A stretch of DNA of 64,000 nucleotides from DASQMT01 sp963827335 (GTDB lineage Bacteria > Actinomycetota > Thermoleophilia > Solirubrobacterales > Solirubrobacteraceae). Shown piece after piece: positions 14,241 to 23,168 of the stretch; the stretch's first letter is position 1, and every line of letters begins with the position of its first letter. The DNA lies in NCBI GenBank assembly GCA_963827335.1, contig CAWHAP010000023.1, positions 372,001 to 436,000 of the forward strand, in the 5' to 3' direction. The notes beneath the pieces were generated by a model, which saw only the letters and a program-made list of their open reading frames with translations, did not search any database and was not told the origin of the DNA. The translations under genes were made by a program, and so were the position numbers.

Positions 14241-15300
14241 GAACGGCGCGATGCGCTTCAGCTACTGCATGCTGCCGGACTACCCGCTGGGCGACGCGAT
14301 CGAGATGATCCAGACGGCCGACCAGCTCGGCTTCCACGCCGTCTACTCCGTCGACGAGACATGGCACAAGGACTGGGCGATCCTCTTCGCCGCCGCCGCG
14401 GACAAGACGGAGCGCATCCGCTTCGGCCCCAACGTCACGCACGTCTTCCTGCGCGAGCCGACGCTCATCGTGCAGCAGCTCGCGACGCTCGACGAGCTGA
14501 CGAACGGGCGCGTCGAGGCCGTCGTCTCGACGGGCAACTTCGGCCTCCTGCACCAGTACGGGATCGACTGGGCGAAGCAGAAGCCGCTGTCGCGCCTCAA
14601 GGAGGCGATCCACGTCATGCGCACGCTCCTGGCGGACGGCGCGATCACCTTCCAGGGCGACTTCTTCCAGTACAGCGGGCTGTTCACCTTCGCGCGCCCG
14701 GTGCAGGAGCGCATGCCGCTGCTGATGGGCGGCATGAAGGGACCGCGCTCGTTCATCGCGGCCGGCGAGATCGCCGACGGCATGCACCATGCGCTGTCCT
14801 ACTCGCGCGAGGCCTACGACTACGTCGTCGAGAACGTGCGCAAGGGCGCCGACAACGCCGGCCGCAGCATGGACGACATCGACGTCGGCGCCTGGGTCGT
14901 GACCGTGGTGGGCGAGGACTCGGCGGCGGCCAAGCGCGCGGCGCGGATCCTCGTCGCCTTCTACATCTCCTCGATGCCCGAGGAGCAGCTGCAGCGCCAC
15001 GGGATCGAGCTCGCCGAGGTCCAGCCCGTGGTCGACGCCCTCGGCGCCGGCGACGTGGCCGGCGCGGTCGAGAAGTTCGCACCCGAGCTGGCCGAGCGGC
15101 TGTCGCTGGCCGGGACGCCCGAGGAGGTCGTGGAGAAGATCCAGCGCGACATCCAGCCGGCGGGCGTGGACCACATGATCCTCGCGCTGTCCGACCCCCA
15201 CATCGTCGGACTCTTCTCGGGCGAGGAGCCCGAGGGCGTGCCCGGCGTCAACGACCAGCTCAAGCTCGTCGCCGAGCGGGTGATGCCGGCCTTCGCCTAG
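14233..15300 (+). CDS. LLM-class flavin-dependent oxidoreductase (luciferase-like, 355 aa)
   Basis: TIM-barrel features of the bacterial luciferase/F420 family: 'GDAIEMIQTADQLGFHAVYS', 'IRFGPNVTHVFLREPTLIVQ', 'LTNGRVEAVVSTGNFGLLHQ', 'RMPLLMGGMKGPRSFIAAGE' and 'AGTPEEVVEKIQRDIQPAGV'. Start at 14233 chosen because GGAGAGGAG lies 8-16 bases upstream; a longer frame from 14203 would add ten residues and bury that site. The family uses F420 or FMN; actinobacterial members are often F420-dependent, like methylenetetrahydromethanopterin reductase. Last gene of the GntR-Cache-controlled operon; it ends in a 4-base convergent overlap with the next gene. Confidence 0.88.
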   Translation: MSENGAMRFSYCMLPDYPLGDAIEMIQTADQLGFHAVYSVDETWHKDWAILFAAAADKTERIRFGPNVTHVFLREPTLIVQQLATLDELTNGRVEAVVSTGNFGLLHQYGIDWAKQKPLSRLKEAIHVMRTLLADGAITFQGDFFQYSGLFTFARPVQERMPLLMGGMKGPRSFIAAGEIADGMHHALSYSREAYDYVVENVRKGADNAGRSMDDIDVGAWVVTVVGEDSAAAKRAARILVAFYISSMPEEQLQRHGIELAEVQPVVDALGAGDVAGAVEKFAPELAERLSLAGTPEEVVEKIQRDIQPAGVDHMILALSDPHIVGLFSGEEPEGVPGVNDQLKLVAERVMPAFA

Positions 15301-15455
15301 TCGTCGTCGCTCAGCGCCTCCGGCGTGGCGACCGCGAACACGCCCAGCACGATCGCCGCCAGGAGCAGCACGACGCCGAGCAGGCGCGTGTACCACGCCT
15401 CGAAGAGGAACAGGAGGAGGCTCCCGGCAGCCAGGACGCCGAGCGCGCGGATCAC
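15297..15455 (-). CDS. Small membrane protein at the end of the cydAB operon (52 aa)
   Basis: GTG at 15455 overlaps the cydB stop (GTGA). The 52 residues hold two hydrophobic helices: 'ALGVLAAGSLLLFLFEAW' (about 4-21) and 'LLGVVLLLAAIVLGVFAVAT' (about 25-44), with an acidic tail SDDD. Cytochrome bd oxidases carry tiny single-helix subunits (CydX/CydS). This one has two helices and no similarity I can see to CydX, so it may be a distinct accessory subunit of the complex. Translational coupling to cydB makes it real. Confidence 0.65.
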   Translation of the reverse strand: MIRALGVLAAGSLLLFLFEAWYTRLLGVVLLLAAIVLGVFAVATPEALSDDD

Positions 15456-16492
15456 CGGTCCACCCGGAAGCGCTGGTCGAGCGGCTCGTAGGTCTGGTCG
15501 AGCGTGCCGCGCAGGACGAGCCGGTAGAGGTAGACGAGCGAGGGGACGAGGATCAGGAATCCGATCCCGACGGAGACGACGAGCGCGGTCAGCACGGTGT
15601 CGCCGGCCGCGCCGTCCTCGAGCGTCAGCTCGCCCGGCAGCAGGTACGGGTCCTGCGCGAGCGCCCAGCCGACCGTGATCGCCCCGACCGCCGCGGCCGC
15701 CGTGAAGCGCGCGACGGCGTAGCGGCGCGTCGCCACGAGCGCGAGGGTCGCGGCGCCGGCGAGCGCGGACACGAGCACCGCCGCGAGCCCGCCGCCCGAG
15801 GTGAGCCCGTCGTACAGCGGGCGCGCGTCGGACCGGACCACGAGCAGGCTGCCGAGCGCCAGCGCGCCCGTCACGAGCCCGGCGCCCAGGGCCCGGGCCC
15901 GGAACGCCGCGGCCAGGTCGGGCTGATCGGCGCGCACGGAGTCGGCGGCCAGGTAGACCGCGGCGACGTAGGCGCCGCTGAGCACGCCGAGCGCGCCGAT
16001 GGCGAGCGACGTGGGTCCGGTCCACGAGTCGATCAGGTCGCCCTCGGCGTTGCCGACCGGCACGCGGCCCGACGCGATGCCGCCGAGCGCGGCGCCGAGG
16101 AAGAACGGGACGAGCACGGAGGAGAGCGCGAAGACGGCCCCGAGCGTGCGGGCCTCCCGCATCGTGGCCGCCTGCCCGCGCAGGGCGAAGGCGGCGCCGC
16201 GGGAGATGATCCCCAGCGCGGCGAGGAAGAGCGGGAGCGAGAGCGTCGAGAAGATCGAGCCGAAGGCCACCGGGAACGCGGTCCAGGTGATCACGAGCAC
16301 GAAGATGAGCCACACGTGGTTGGCCTCCCACACCGGGCTCATCGAGCGCTGGATCATCCCGCGGACGCGGCCGCCGCGCGCGTCGCCGCCCGCGGTGAGA
16401 TCCCAGAAGCCGGCGCCGAAGTCCGCGCCGCCCAGCACCGCGTAGGCGGTGATGCCGAGCACGACGAGGCCGACGCAGATCTCGGGCAGCAT
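15452..16492 (-). CDS. cydB: Cytochrome bd ubiquinol oxidase subunit II
   Basis: 346 residues with eight or nine hydrophobic helices and the CydB landmarks: 'GITAYAVLGGADFGAGFWDL' near the N-terminus, 'EANHVWLIFVLVITWTAFP' and 'LVPSLVYLYRLV' near the C-terminus. It forms the quinol oxidase with CydA, reducing O2 to water at high affinity in the cytoplasmic membrane. The ATG overlaps the cydA stop by one base (TGATG). The C-terminus overlaps the 52-residue membrane gene. No cydCD exporter genes are nearby. Confidence 0.95.
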   Translation of the reverse strand: MLPEICVGLVVLGITAYAVLGGADFGAGFWDLTAGGDARGGRVRGMIQRSMSPVWEANHVWLIFVLVITWTAFPVAFGSIFSTLSLPLFLAALGIISRGAAFALRGQAATMREARTLGAVFALSSVLVPFFLGAALGGIASGRVPVGNAEGDLIDSWTGPTSLAIGALGVLSGAYVAAVYLAADSVRADQPDLAAAFRARALGAGLVTGALALGSLLVVRSDARPLYDGLTSGGGLAAVLVSALAGAATLALVATRRYAVARFTAAAAVGAITVGWALAQDPYLLPGELTLEDGAAGDTVLTALVVSVGIGFLILVPSLVYLYRLVLRGTLDQTYEPLDQRFRVDR

Positions 16493-17868
16493 CAGGCGCG
16501 CTCCAGCTCGCGCTCGGGCCGCGCGGTCAGCCGCCGCAGCATCCACACGAACGCCGCCGCGAGCAGCAGGTAGACGAGGACGAGGACGGCGAAGGCGATC
16601 TCGAGGTCGTCGGACGCGGTGACCGCGTCGGACGTGCGCATGGTCTCGTAGACGATCCACGGCTGGCGCCCGGTCTCGGTCGCCACCCAGCCCCCGATCA
16701 GCGCGGCGAGCGAGAGCGGGCCCGCGAGGATCACCGCGCGCATGAACCACGGCGAGTCCGGCACCCGCTGCCGGCGCCACCAGAAGAACAGGAAGACGAC
16801 CGCGAGCGCGCCCAGCGCGGTGCCGATGCCGGCCATCGTCTGGAACGCGAAGCGCACGACGTTCACCGGCGGCCGGTCGGCGGCCGGCACCGAGTCGAGC
16901 CCGGTGATCGTGGCCGTGGGGTCGTGCTTGGCGAGGATCGACAGGGCGTAGGGCACCGCGATCCCCCAGCGCACCTCCTCGCGGTCGGCGTCGTAGAAGC
17001 CGCCGATCGTGAACGGCACGCTCGACTCGGTGCGCGCCACCCCCTCGAAGGCGGCCAGCTTGACGGGCTGGTTCTCGGCGACCGTGCGCCCGGCCCAGTC
17101 GCCGACTGGACCCTGGCAGAGCGTCGCGAAGGCGGCGAAGCTCAGCGCGACCACGAGCCCGGTGCGGTGGTACGCGTCGCGCCGCCCGCGGAGGTGGGCG
17201 TAGGCGTAGACGCCGGCGACGATGAACCCGGCGACGACGTAGCCCGCCAGGTACATGTGGATGAGCTCGTGCCACAGGTGATCGTTGAGCAGCGCGGTCC
17301 ACGGCGCCGGGTCGGTCACCTTCCCGCCGGCCACGCCGAAGCCCTGCGGATGGTTCATCCAGCCGTTGACGGCGATGACGTTGAACGAGCCGGCGAAGCC
17401 GGAGATGACGATCGGGATCCCGGTCAGGAAGTGCGTGCGCGGCGGCAGCCGGTCCCAGCCGTAGACGTAGATGGCGATGAAGATCGCCTCGACGAAGAAC
17501 GACACGCCCTCCAGGCCGAAGGCGAGGCCGAACACGTCGCCGAACGTGGCCATGAAGTCGGGCCACAGGAGGCCGAACTCGAACGAGAGGATCGTGCCCG
17601 TCACGACGCCGATGGCGAACAGCGTCAGACCCACCTTCGACCAGCGCTTGGCCAGCGCCTTGAAGTGCGGGGCACCCGTGCGCAGGTAGAGGCCGTGGAC
17701 GAACAGGAACATCGCCGGGAAGGCGATCCCGAAGCACACCACGGGGATGTGCACGACGAACGAGAGCGCCTGCATCCGCCGCGCCTCGAGCGCGTCGGGC
17801 GCAGCATGGTCGCCCAGCGCGCCGGTCACCTGCTCGGTGGCCACCGCCAGGAGCCCGCTGTCCGGCAT
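16492..17868 (-). CDS. cydA: Cytochrome bd ubiquinol oxidase subunit I
   Basis: 458 residues. Heme b595 ligand region near the N-terminus ('ARRMQALSFVVHIPVVCFGI'), 'ILSFEFGLLWPDFM', 'GSFNVIAVNGWMNHPQGF' and the heme b558 region 'FAFQTMAGIGTALGALAV', 'ETGRQPWIVYETMRTSDAVT' are all present. The Q-loop is short, as in the actinobacterial/Bacillus type. The start at 17868 gives 'MPDSGLLAVATEQV', preceding the first helix; the frame extends upstream into the IclR gene but that part is not CydA-like. It lies 19 bases from the end of the IclR gene on the same strand, so the regulator and oxidase could share a transcript. Confidence 0.95.
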   Translation of the reverse strand: MPDSGLLAVATEQVTGALGDHAAPDALEARRMQALSFVVHIPVVCFGIAFPAMFLFVHGLYLRTGAPHFKALAKRWSKVGLTLFAIGVVTGTILSFEFGLLWPDFMATFGDVFGLAFGLEGVSFFVEAIFIAIYVYGWDRLPPRTHFLTGIPIVISGFAGSFNVIAVNGWMNHPQGFGVAGGKVTDPAPWTALLNDHLWHELIHMYLAGYVVAGFIVAGVYAYAHLRGRRDAYHRTGLVVALSFAAFATLCQGPVGDWAGRTVAENQPVKLAAFEGVARTESSVPFTIGGFYDADREEVRWGIAVPYALSILAKHDPTATITGLDSVPAADRPPVNVVRFAFQTMAGIGTALGALAVVFLFFWWRRQRVPDSPWFMRAVILAGPLSLAALIGGWVATETGRQPWIVYETMRTSDAVTASDDLEIAFAVLVLVYLLLAAAFVWMLRRLTARPERELERA

Positions 17869-17887
17869 GCGCCGGACTGTACGCGGC

Positions 17888-18652
17888 TCAGCCGAGCAGC
17901 GCCTCCAGACGGCCCGCCGCCGCCCGGGCCTGCGCGCCGAGCGCGTCGACGCGGTCGCGCACGCGCGCGTCGGCGCCCCACACGCTGACGACGGCGGCGG
18001 GGCGCCCGGCGCCGTCGCGGACCGCCGCGGAGACCCCCCAGAGCGCGAGCTCGAGCTCGCCGCGCGAGACGGCCCAGCCGCGCGCGCGGACCTGGTCGAG
18101 CTCGGCGCGCAGGGCGGCCGGCTGCGTGAGGGTCGTGGCGGTGTAGCCCGGGAGCGGCGCCTGCAGGAGCGCATCGAGCTCGGGCGCCGGCAGCGCGGCG
18201 AGGAACGCCTTGCCGGTCGAGGTCGCGTGCAGCGGCACGGCGTGGCCCATCCAGTCGGGCGCCATCACGTGGCGCGCCTGGACCTGGTCGGCGTAGACCA
18301 GCTCGAGCCGCCGGGCGACCGCGAGGTTGGCCGTCTCGCCCGTCGCCTCCGCCAGCTCGAGCAGGACGGGATGCGCGAGCCGCACGAGCGGCTCGTCCCC
18401 GGCGGCGGCCGCCAGCCGCAGCACGGCGAGCCCGATCCGGTAGCGGTTGGAGTCCGGCTCGCGCTCCACCAGCCCGTGGTGCTCGAGCGTCGCGAGGATG
18501 CGCCAGGCCGTGCTGCGGTTGAGCCCGCAGCGGTCCGCCAGCGCGGGCGCGGCCTCCGCCCCGGGCGCCGCGGCGATCGCGGCGAGCAGCTCCGCGGCCC
18601 GGTCGATCGACTGGACGCGGCCGTTGACAGGCGACGGGTTCGTGTTCAACAT
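17888..18652 (-). CDS. IclR family transcriptional regulator (254 aa)
   Basis: Winged helix at about 14-70 ('SIDRAAELLAAIAA', 'CGLNRSTAWRILATLEHHGL', 'NRYRIGLAVLRLAA') and effector domain ('ATGETANLAVARRLELVYAD', 'PLHATSTGKAFLAALP', 'ALWGVSAAVRDGAGRPAAVV'). ATG at 18652. It diverges from the acyl-CoA dehydrogenase at 18686 with only 33 bases between start codons, the usual arrangement for a local regulator. Downstream on the same strand is cydAB. Target is probably the divergent dehydrogenase; control of cydAB is possible but unsupported. Confidence 0.92.
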   Translation of the reverse strand: MLNTNPSPVNGRVQSIDRAAELLAAIAAAPGAEAAPALADRCGLNRSTAWRILATLEHHGLVEREPDSNRYRIGLAVLRLAAAAGDEPLVRLAHPVLLELAEATGETANLAVARRLELVYADQVQARHVMAPDWMGHAVPLHATSTGKAFLAALPAPELDALLQAPLPGYTATTLTQPAALRAELDQVRARGWAVSRGELELALWGVSAAVRDGAGRPAAVVSVWGADARVRDRVDALGAQARAAAGRLEALLG

Positions 18653-18654
18653 GC

Positions 18655-18668
18655 GCGACCATTGTCGC
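18655..18668. promoter_or_regulatory. Short inverted repeat in the IclR/dehydrogenase divergent gap
   Basis: GCGAC-CATT-GTCGC: 5-base perfect arms within the 33-base gap between divergent start codons. Given the GC content a short palindrome is only modest evidence, but it is the only symmetric element in the gap that could be the operator. Confidence 0.3.
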
Positions 18669-18685
18669 ACGATACGAACGGATCC

Positions 18686-19870
18686 ATGGACTTCACCTAC
18701 ACGCCTGAGCAGCTCGAGCTGCGCGAGCGCGCGGACGCGCTCGCCGCCGAGATCATGGTCCACGAGGAGGCCTGCGAGGCTGCGAACGGCCTGCCGCCCG
18801 AGGTCCACGCCGACGTCGCCGAGCACGTGCGGCGGCACGGGCTCAACGCGATCAACATGCCCGCCGAGTGGGGCGGGCAGGGGCTCGGCGTGCTCGACCA
18901 GGTGATCGTCCAGGAGCGCCTCGGGCAGCTCACGAACGCCCTGTGGGACATGGTCTGGCGCCCCGCGAACGCGCTGCGCGCCTGCGACGAGGCGCAGCGC
19001 GAGCGCTACCTGCTGCCGGGCATCCGCGGCGAGCGGCGCGACTGCGTGGCGGTGACCGAGCGCGACGCCGGCTCGGACCCGACGGCCATCGCCACGACCG
19101 CGAGGCGCAGCGGCGGCGGCTTCGCGATCGACGGCGAGAAGTGGTTCGTGACGGTCGGCGACGCGGCCGACTACCTGATCGTCCTCGCCCTGGTCCTGCC
19201 CGAGCGCGCGCCGACGCTGTTCCTCGTCGACAAGGACACGCCCGGCGTGGTGGTCAACCGGACGCCGCGCTACATGCACACGTTCGTCTACGAGCACCCG
19301 GAGTTCGGCTTCACGGACGTGCGGGTGGGCGAGGACGCGGTGCTCGGCGGGATCGGCCAGGGCTACGAGCTGACGCGCGACTGGTTCGTGGAGGAGCGGC
19401 TGATGATCGCCGCCCGCGCGACGGGTGCCGCCGAGCGCGCGCTGCGCACGGCGACGGACTGGGCGGCGGAGCGGATCCAGGGCGGCGGCCCGATCGTCTC
19501 CCACCAGCTGATCCAGGGGATGATCGCCGACTCCGTCGTGGACATCGCGACGAACCGCGCGCTCGTGCACCAGATCGCCTGGGAGGCGGATCGAGGCCTC
19601 CCCCGCAAGCTGCTGCATGCGAAGGCGGCGGTCGTCAAGCTCGCGGCGGCCGAGGCCGCGGGCCGCGTCGTGGACCGCAGCGTGCAGATCCTCGGCGGGC
19701 GCGGCTACATGCGCGAGAACCCGTGCGAGCGGCTCTACCGCGACCTGCGCGTCGACCGCATCTGGGAGGGGACGTCGGAGATCCAGCGGCTGATCATCGG
19801 CAACGAGGTCGCCAAGCGCGGGCTCGGCGACCTGCTCGCGTTCGGCGGGGCGGTCCCCGCGCGCGCCTAG
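18686..19870 (+). CDS. Acyl-CoA dehydrogenase family protein (394 aa)
   Basis: Family landmarks: 'FTYTPEQLELRERADALAAE', 'LNAINMPAEWGGQGLGVLDQ', 'VAVTERDAGSDPTAIATTAR', 'IDGEKWFVTVGDAADYLIVL', 'IQGGGPIVSHQLIQGMIADS' and 'VDRIWEGTSEIQRLIIGNEV' with Glu before GTS as the likely catalytic base. The 'RGYMRENPCERLYRDLRV' helix is also typical. It catalyses alpha,beta-desaturation of an acyl-CoA with FAD, passing electrons to ETF. Under probable control of the divergent IclR gene. Its stop overlaps the convergent SDR stop by four bases. Confidence 0.93.
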   Translation: MDFTYTPEQLELRERADALAAEIMVHEEACEAANGLPPEVHADVAEHVRRHGLNAINMPAEWGGQGLGVLDQVIVQERLGQLTNALWDMVWRPANALRACDEAQRERYLLPGIRGERRDCVAVTERDAGSDPTAIATTARRSGGGFAIDGEKWFVTVGDAADYLIVLALVLPERAPTLFLVDKDTPGVVVNRTPRYMHTFVYEHPEFGFTDVRVGEDAVLGGIGQGYELTRDWFVEERLMIAARATGAAERALRTATDWAAERIQGGGPIVSHQLIQGMIADSVVDIATNRALVHQIAWEADRGLPRKLLHAKAAVVKLAAAEAAGRVVDRSVQILGGRGYMRENPCERLYRDLRVDRIWEGTSEIQRLIIGNEVAKRGLGDLLAFGGAVPARA

Positions 19871-20670
19871 CTGCCGACGGCCGGTGGCGGCTCGCCGAGC
19901 CCCCAGGCGTCGGCGCCGCCGTCGACCACGACGGTCGTCCCCGTCACGTACGCGCCGCCCGGCGTGGCGAGGAAGGCGATCAGCGCGCCGACCTCCTGCG
20001 GCGTGCCGAGCCGCCCGAGCGGGACCGCGCGCGCCCAGCCCGCGATCGCCTCGTCGTCGTAGCCGTCGAGCCCCTCGGTGCGGATCGTCCCCGGCGCCAC
20101 GCAGACGCTGCGGATCCGGTGGCGCGACCACTCGAGCGCCAGCCCCGAGGCGAGGTTCGCGACGGCGGCGCGGCCGGCCGCGGCGTGGGCGAAGCCCGGG
20201 TTGCCGCGCAGCGGGCTGAAGCCGACGAAGACGATCAGCCCGCCCGCCCCGGGGATCATCGCCCGGGTCGCCACGGTGCGCGTGACCTCCCACACGGCGT
20301 CCACGGTCACGCGCTCCACCGCGCGCCAGCCCTTGGCGCCGATCGCCTCGGCGGGCGCGCTGAACTGCCCGCCGGCGTTGTTGACGAGCACGTCGAGCGT
20401 GCCGAAGCGCTCCAGCGCGGCGTCGACGACGTGCTCGACCGCCTCGGGCTCGCGCAGGTCGGCGGGGACGGCGAGCGCCGCGCCCCCGCCCGCCTCGATC
20501 GCTGCGACGGTCGCCGCGAGCGGCTCGGGCCGGCGCCCGCTGACGACCACCGACGCGCCGCTCCCCGCCAGCTCGAGCGCGGTCGCCCGGCCGATCCCGG
20601 TGCCGCCGCCGGTGACGAGCGCGACGCGGCCCGCGTTGGCGTCGTCGCGCAGCGGCGACCGCCAGCTCAT
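19867..20670 (-). CDS. SDR family protein, enoyl-/dienoyl-CoA reductase-like, lacking the YxxxK pair (267 aa)
   Basis: Rossmann fold with 'VALVTGGGTGIGRATALELA', 'DVLVNNAGGQFSAPAEAIG' and 'FLATPGGAYVTGTTVVVDGG'. In ordinary SDRs the catalytic motif would be YxxxK; here the segment reads 'GFAHAAAGRAAVANLASGLA', with His/Ala and Gly/Arg in those places. The same replacement is known in peroxisomal trans-2-enoyl-CoA reductase and 2,4-dienoyl-CoA reductase-type SDRs, which also share 'LALEWSRHRIR' after it. A reductase acting on unsaturated acyl-CoAs is therefore likely and fits the convergent acyl-CoA dehydrogenase. Its ATG overlaps the stop of the SpoIIE-type phosphatase (ATGA), an odd functional mix. 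Confidence 0.85.
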   Translation of the reverse strand: MSWRSPLRDDANAGRVALVTGGGTGIGRATALELAGSGASVVVSGRRPEPLAATVAAIEAGGGAALAVPADLREPEAVEHVVDAALERFGTLDVLVNNAGGQFSAPAEAIGAKGWRAVERVTVDAVWEVTRTVATRAMIPGAGGLIVFVGFSPLRGNPGFAHAAAGRAAVANLASGLALEWSRHRIRSVCVAPGTIRTEGLDGYDDEAIAGWARAVPLGRLGTPQEVGALIAFLATPGGAYVTGTTVVVDGGADAWGLGEPPPAVGS

Positions 20671-23165
20671 GCGGCGCGCCGGAGCGCGAGCATCGCCCGG
20701 TCGTCCAGCGCGGTGCCGCGCGCGAACCCGTCGAGCGCGCGCGAGACGGTGCGCAGCAGATCGCGGGGCTCGGGGGAGGCGGCGTCCACGGCCTCCATCA
20801 GGCGCGCCTCGCCGAAGCGCCCGGCCACGCCGGGCGTGTCGGTCACGCCGTCCGTGTAGAGCAGCAGCGTGTCGCCGGGGGCGACCGGCACGGTCACATC
20901 CTGTGCGCCCGCGTACTCGTACACGGCGCCGAGCAGCATGCCCGTCTCGCCGACCTTGATCGCCGGTCCGCCGCCGCCCGGCTTGAGCAGCGGCAGCGGG
21001 TGGCCGCCGACCGCGAGGGTCAGCTCGCCGTCGGTCAGCAGTCCCGAGACCATCGTGACCGGGGCCATCCGCGGGCGCTGGCGCAGCGCGCGGTTGACCT
21101 GGGCGAGGACCGCGGACGGCCGCGGGTCGTAGGCCGCCGCCGCCTTCGCGGTGTAGCGGACGAGCGAGGTGAGCGACGCCGCCGTCACGCCCTTGCCGGT
21201 GACGTCGCCGAGCAGGACGACGTGCCCGTCGTCGACCTCGAAGATGTCGTAGAAGTCGCCGCCCACCTCGGCGCCGCGCTGCCCGGGCCGGTAGTCGGCC
21301 GCGAAGCTCCAGCCGGCGACGTCGGGGAGCTGCTCGGGCAGCAGGCTGGCCTGCAGCGTGCCGGCCACGTCGGCCAGCTCGGTGTACAGCCGGGAGTTCT
21401 CCAGCGCGGTGGCGGAGCGCCCCGCCAGCACGCGGGCGAAGGCCACGTCGCGCTCGCCGTAGCGGCGCCCGCTCTCGGCGTAGGCGAAGGTCATCGCCCC
21501 GAGCGACCGCCCGGCCGTGATCATGGGGACGATCATCGCCGAGCTCAGTCCGAGCGCCCGGATGCCCTCGAGCTGCTCGGGATCCCGGGCCGTCTCGACG
21601 AGCACCTCGTCGGGGATCTCGGTGAAGAGCTGCGGCTCGCCGCTGCGCATCACCGCGGCGGTGCCCGTGGGCGCGTCGGGGTCGGGCGGGTAGCGCTCGC
21701 GCAGCGCGCGCCCGATCGCGACCTTGTCAGGATCGACGTGCGCGAGCGCGACCTGCTCCAGCCGCCCGCGGTCGTCGGGCAGCTCCACCGCGCACCAGTC
21801 GGCGAGCGCCGGCACCGCGAGCTGCGCAACGCGCTGCAGCGTCTCCCCGTAGTCCAGCGACGAGGCGTACACCTGGGCCGCGTCGGCGAGGAAGCGCTCG
21901 CGCAGCGCGGCCTCGTGCTCCTCGCTCACGTCCTGGATCACGTTGACCGCGAGCAGCTCGCCGGTCTCGTCCTCGAGCGCGGTCGCCTTGGTCAGGAACC
22001 AGTACACCTCGCCCGTCGCGCGGTAGATGCTCCGGGTCAGCAGCGGCTCCGACGACTCGCCGGCCAGGACGCGGTAGCCGGGCAGCTCCTCGATCCGCAC
22101 CTCCTTGCCGTCGGCGTGGCGGATCTCGAAGCGCGCCGCCAGATCCGCGGGGTCGGAGGTGAGGACCGTCGGGACGTCCGGCAGCCCGAGCAGCCGTGCC
22201 GCGGACTCGTTCGCGTAGACCATGCGGCCGCGCGTGTCCTGCACGGTGACGGCCTCGGCGAGCGAGCCGAGGATGCCGTCGAGCCGCCGCTGCGTCGCGG
22301 TCAGGCGGTCGACGAGCTGGGCGTTGGCGAGCGCGAGCCCGGCACGGCCGACGAGCAGGGTCGCGAAGCGCAGGTCGTCCTCGTCGTACCAGCGGCCGGA
22401 GCCGCCGACCCCGAGCCCGAGGGCGCCGAGCGGGCCGCCGCCCGGCGCGAGCGGGATGGCCATCGTCGAGCGCAGGCGCGAGAGCTTCATGAGCCGGCGG
22501 TCGTCGTCGTCGCGGCTCATGGCCTCGCTCAGGTCCGGCGTGAGCTCGGCGAGCTGGCTGCCCTCGCCGCGGAGGGCGCGCGTCGTGGGCGACAGGTCGG
22601 CGCGGGTCGCCGCGCCGCGCTGCATCAGCCACGCCTCGATCACCTCCGCCGCGTCGCCCTCGAAGCGGGCGGCGATGCGGCGCGCCTCGCCGTCGCTGCC
22701 GATCACGTCCACCCAGGCGGCGTCGGCGACGGCGGGCACGAGCAGGTCGACCAGCCGCCGCAGCGCCTCGTCGATGTGCGCCGCGCCGTCCGTGATGCGG
22801 GCCGCGTCGGCCAGCAGCAGCAGCTGGCTGCGCTCCGTCTCCGCGGCGCTGCGCGCCTCCTCCGCGACCTGGCGCTCGCGCGCGCCCCACCAGGCGATCG
22901 CCGAGCCCGAGACGAGCGTGATGATCGGGAGCAGCGAGGCGCTGCCGAACGTGTCGTTCCAGAGCGGGCTGACGAATCCCAGGACCGTCGCCGCGATCCC
23001 GGCCAGCGCGACGTCGCGCGCCGGCGCGCGGATCGCGATGGCCAGCACGGGCAGCAGGTAGAGGCTGCGCGCGAAGTTCCCGGGGAGCGCGACGTCGAGG
23101 ACGACGAAGATGGCCAGGCACAGGAGCGCCACGGGCAGCCACGCGCGGCTGTTGCGGCCGGGCAC
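20667..23165 (-). CDS. Membrane-anchored GAF-PAS-GAF-SpoIIE (PP2C-type) serine phosphatase (832 aa)
   Basis: Four hydrophobic helices at about residues 8-92 ('WLPVALLCLAIFVVLDVAL', 'ASLLPIITLVSGSAIAWW') anchor it. A GAF domain follows (about 120-285), then a PAS domain with PAC segment (about 295-410: 'VTVQDTRGRMVYANESAARL', 'AVNVIQDVSEEHEAA'), a second GAF (about 415-580) and a SpoIIE phosphatase domain (about 600-830). The metal-binding motifs are intact: 'EVGGDFYDIFEV', 'LLGDVTGKGVTAA', 'LYTDGVTDTPG'. In partner-switching systems this phosphatase dephosphorylates the STAS antagonist in response to a sensed signal. STAS and kinase genes lie immediately upstream in the same operon. Confidence 0.93.
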   Translation of the reverse strand: MPGRNSRAWLPVALLCLAIFVVLDVALPGNFARSLYLLPVLAIAIRAPARDVALAGIAATVLGFVSPLWNDTFGSASLLPIITLVSGSAIAWWGARERQVAEEARSAAETERSQLLLLADAARITDGAAHIDEALRRLVDLLVPAVADAAWVDVIGSDGEARRIAARFEGDAAEVIEAWLMQRGAATRADLSPTTRALRGEGSQLAELTPDLSEAMSRDDDDRRLMKLSRLRSTMAIPLAPGGGPLGALGLGVGGSGRWYDEDDLRFATLLVGRAGLALANAQLVDRLTATQRRLDGILGSLAEAVTVQDTRGRMVYANESAARLLGLPDVPTVLTSDPADLAARFEIRHADGKEVRIEELPGYRVLAGESSEPLLTRSIYRATGEVYWFLTKATALEDETGELLAVNVIQDVSEEHEAALRERFLADAAQVYASSLDYGETLQRVAQLAVPALADWCAVELPDDRGRLEQVALAHVDPDKVAIGRALRERYPPDPDAPTGTAAVMRSGEPQLFTEIPDEVLVETARDPEQLEGIRALGLSSAMIVPMITAGRSLGAMTFAYAESGRRYGERDVAFARVLAGRSATALENSRLYTELADVAGTLQASLLPEQLPDVAGWSFAADYRPGQRGAEVGGDFYDIFEVDDGHVVLLGDVTGKGVTAASLTSLVRYTAKAAAAYDPRPSAVLAQVNRALRQRPRMAPVTMVSGLLTDGELTLAVGGHPLPLLKPGGGGPAIKVGETGMLLGAVYEYAGAQDVTVPVAPGDTLLLYTDGVTDTPGVAGRFGEARLMEAVDAASPEPRDLLRTVSRALDGFARGTALDDRAMLALRRAA

Positions 23166-23168
23166 CGC

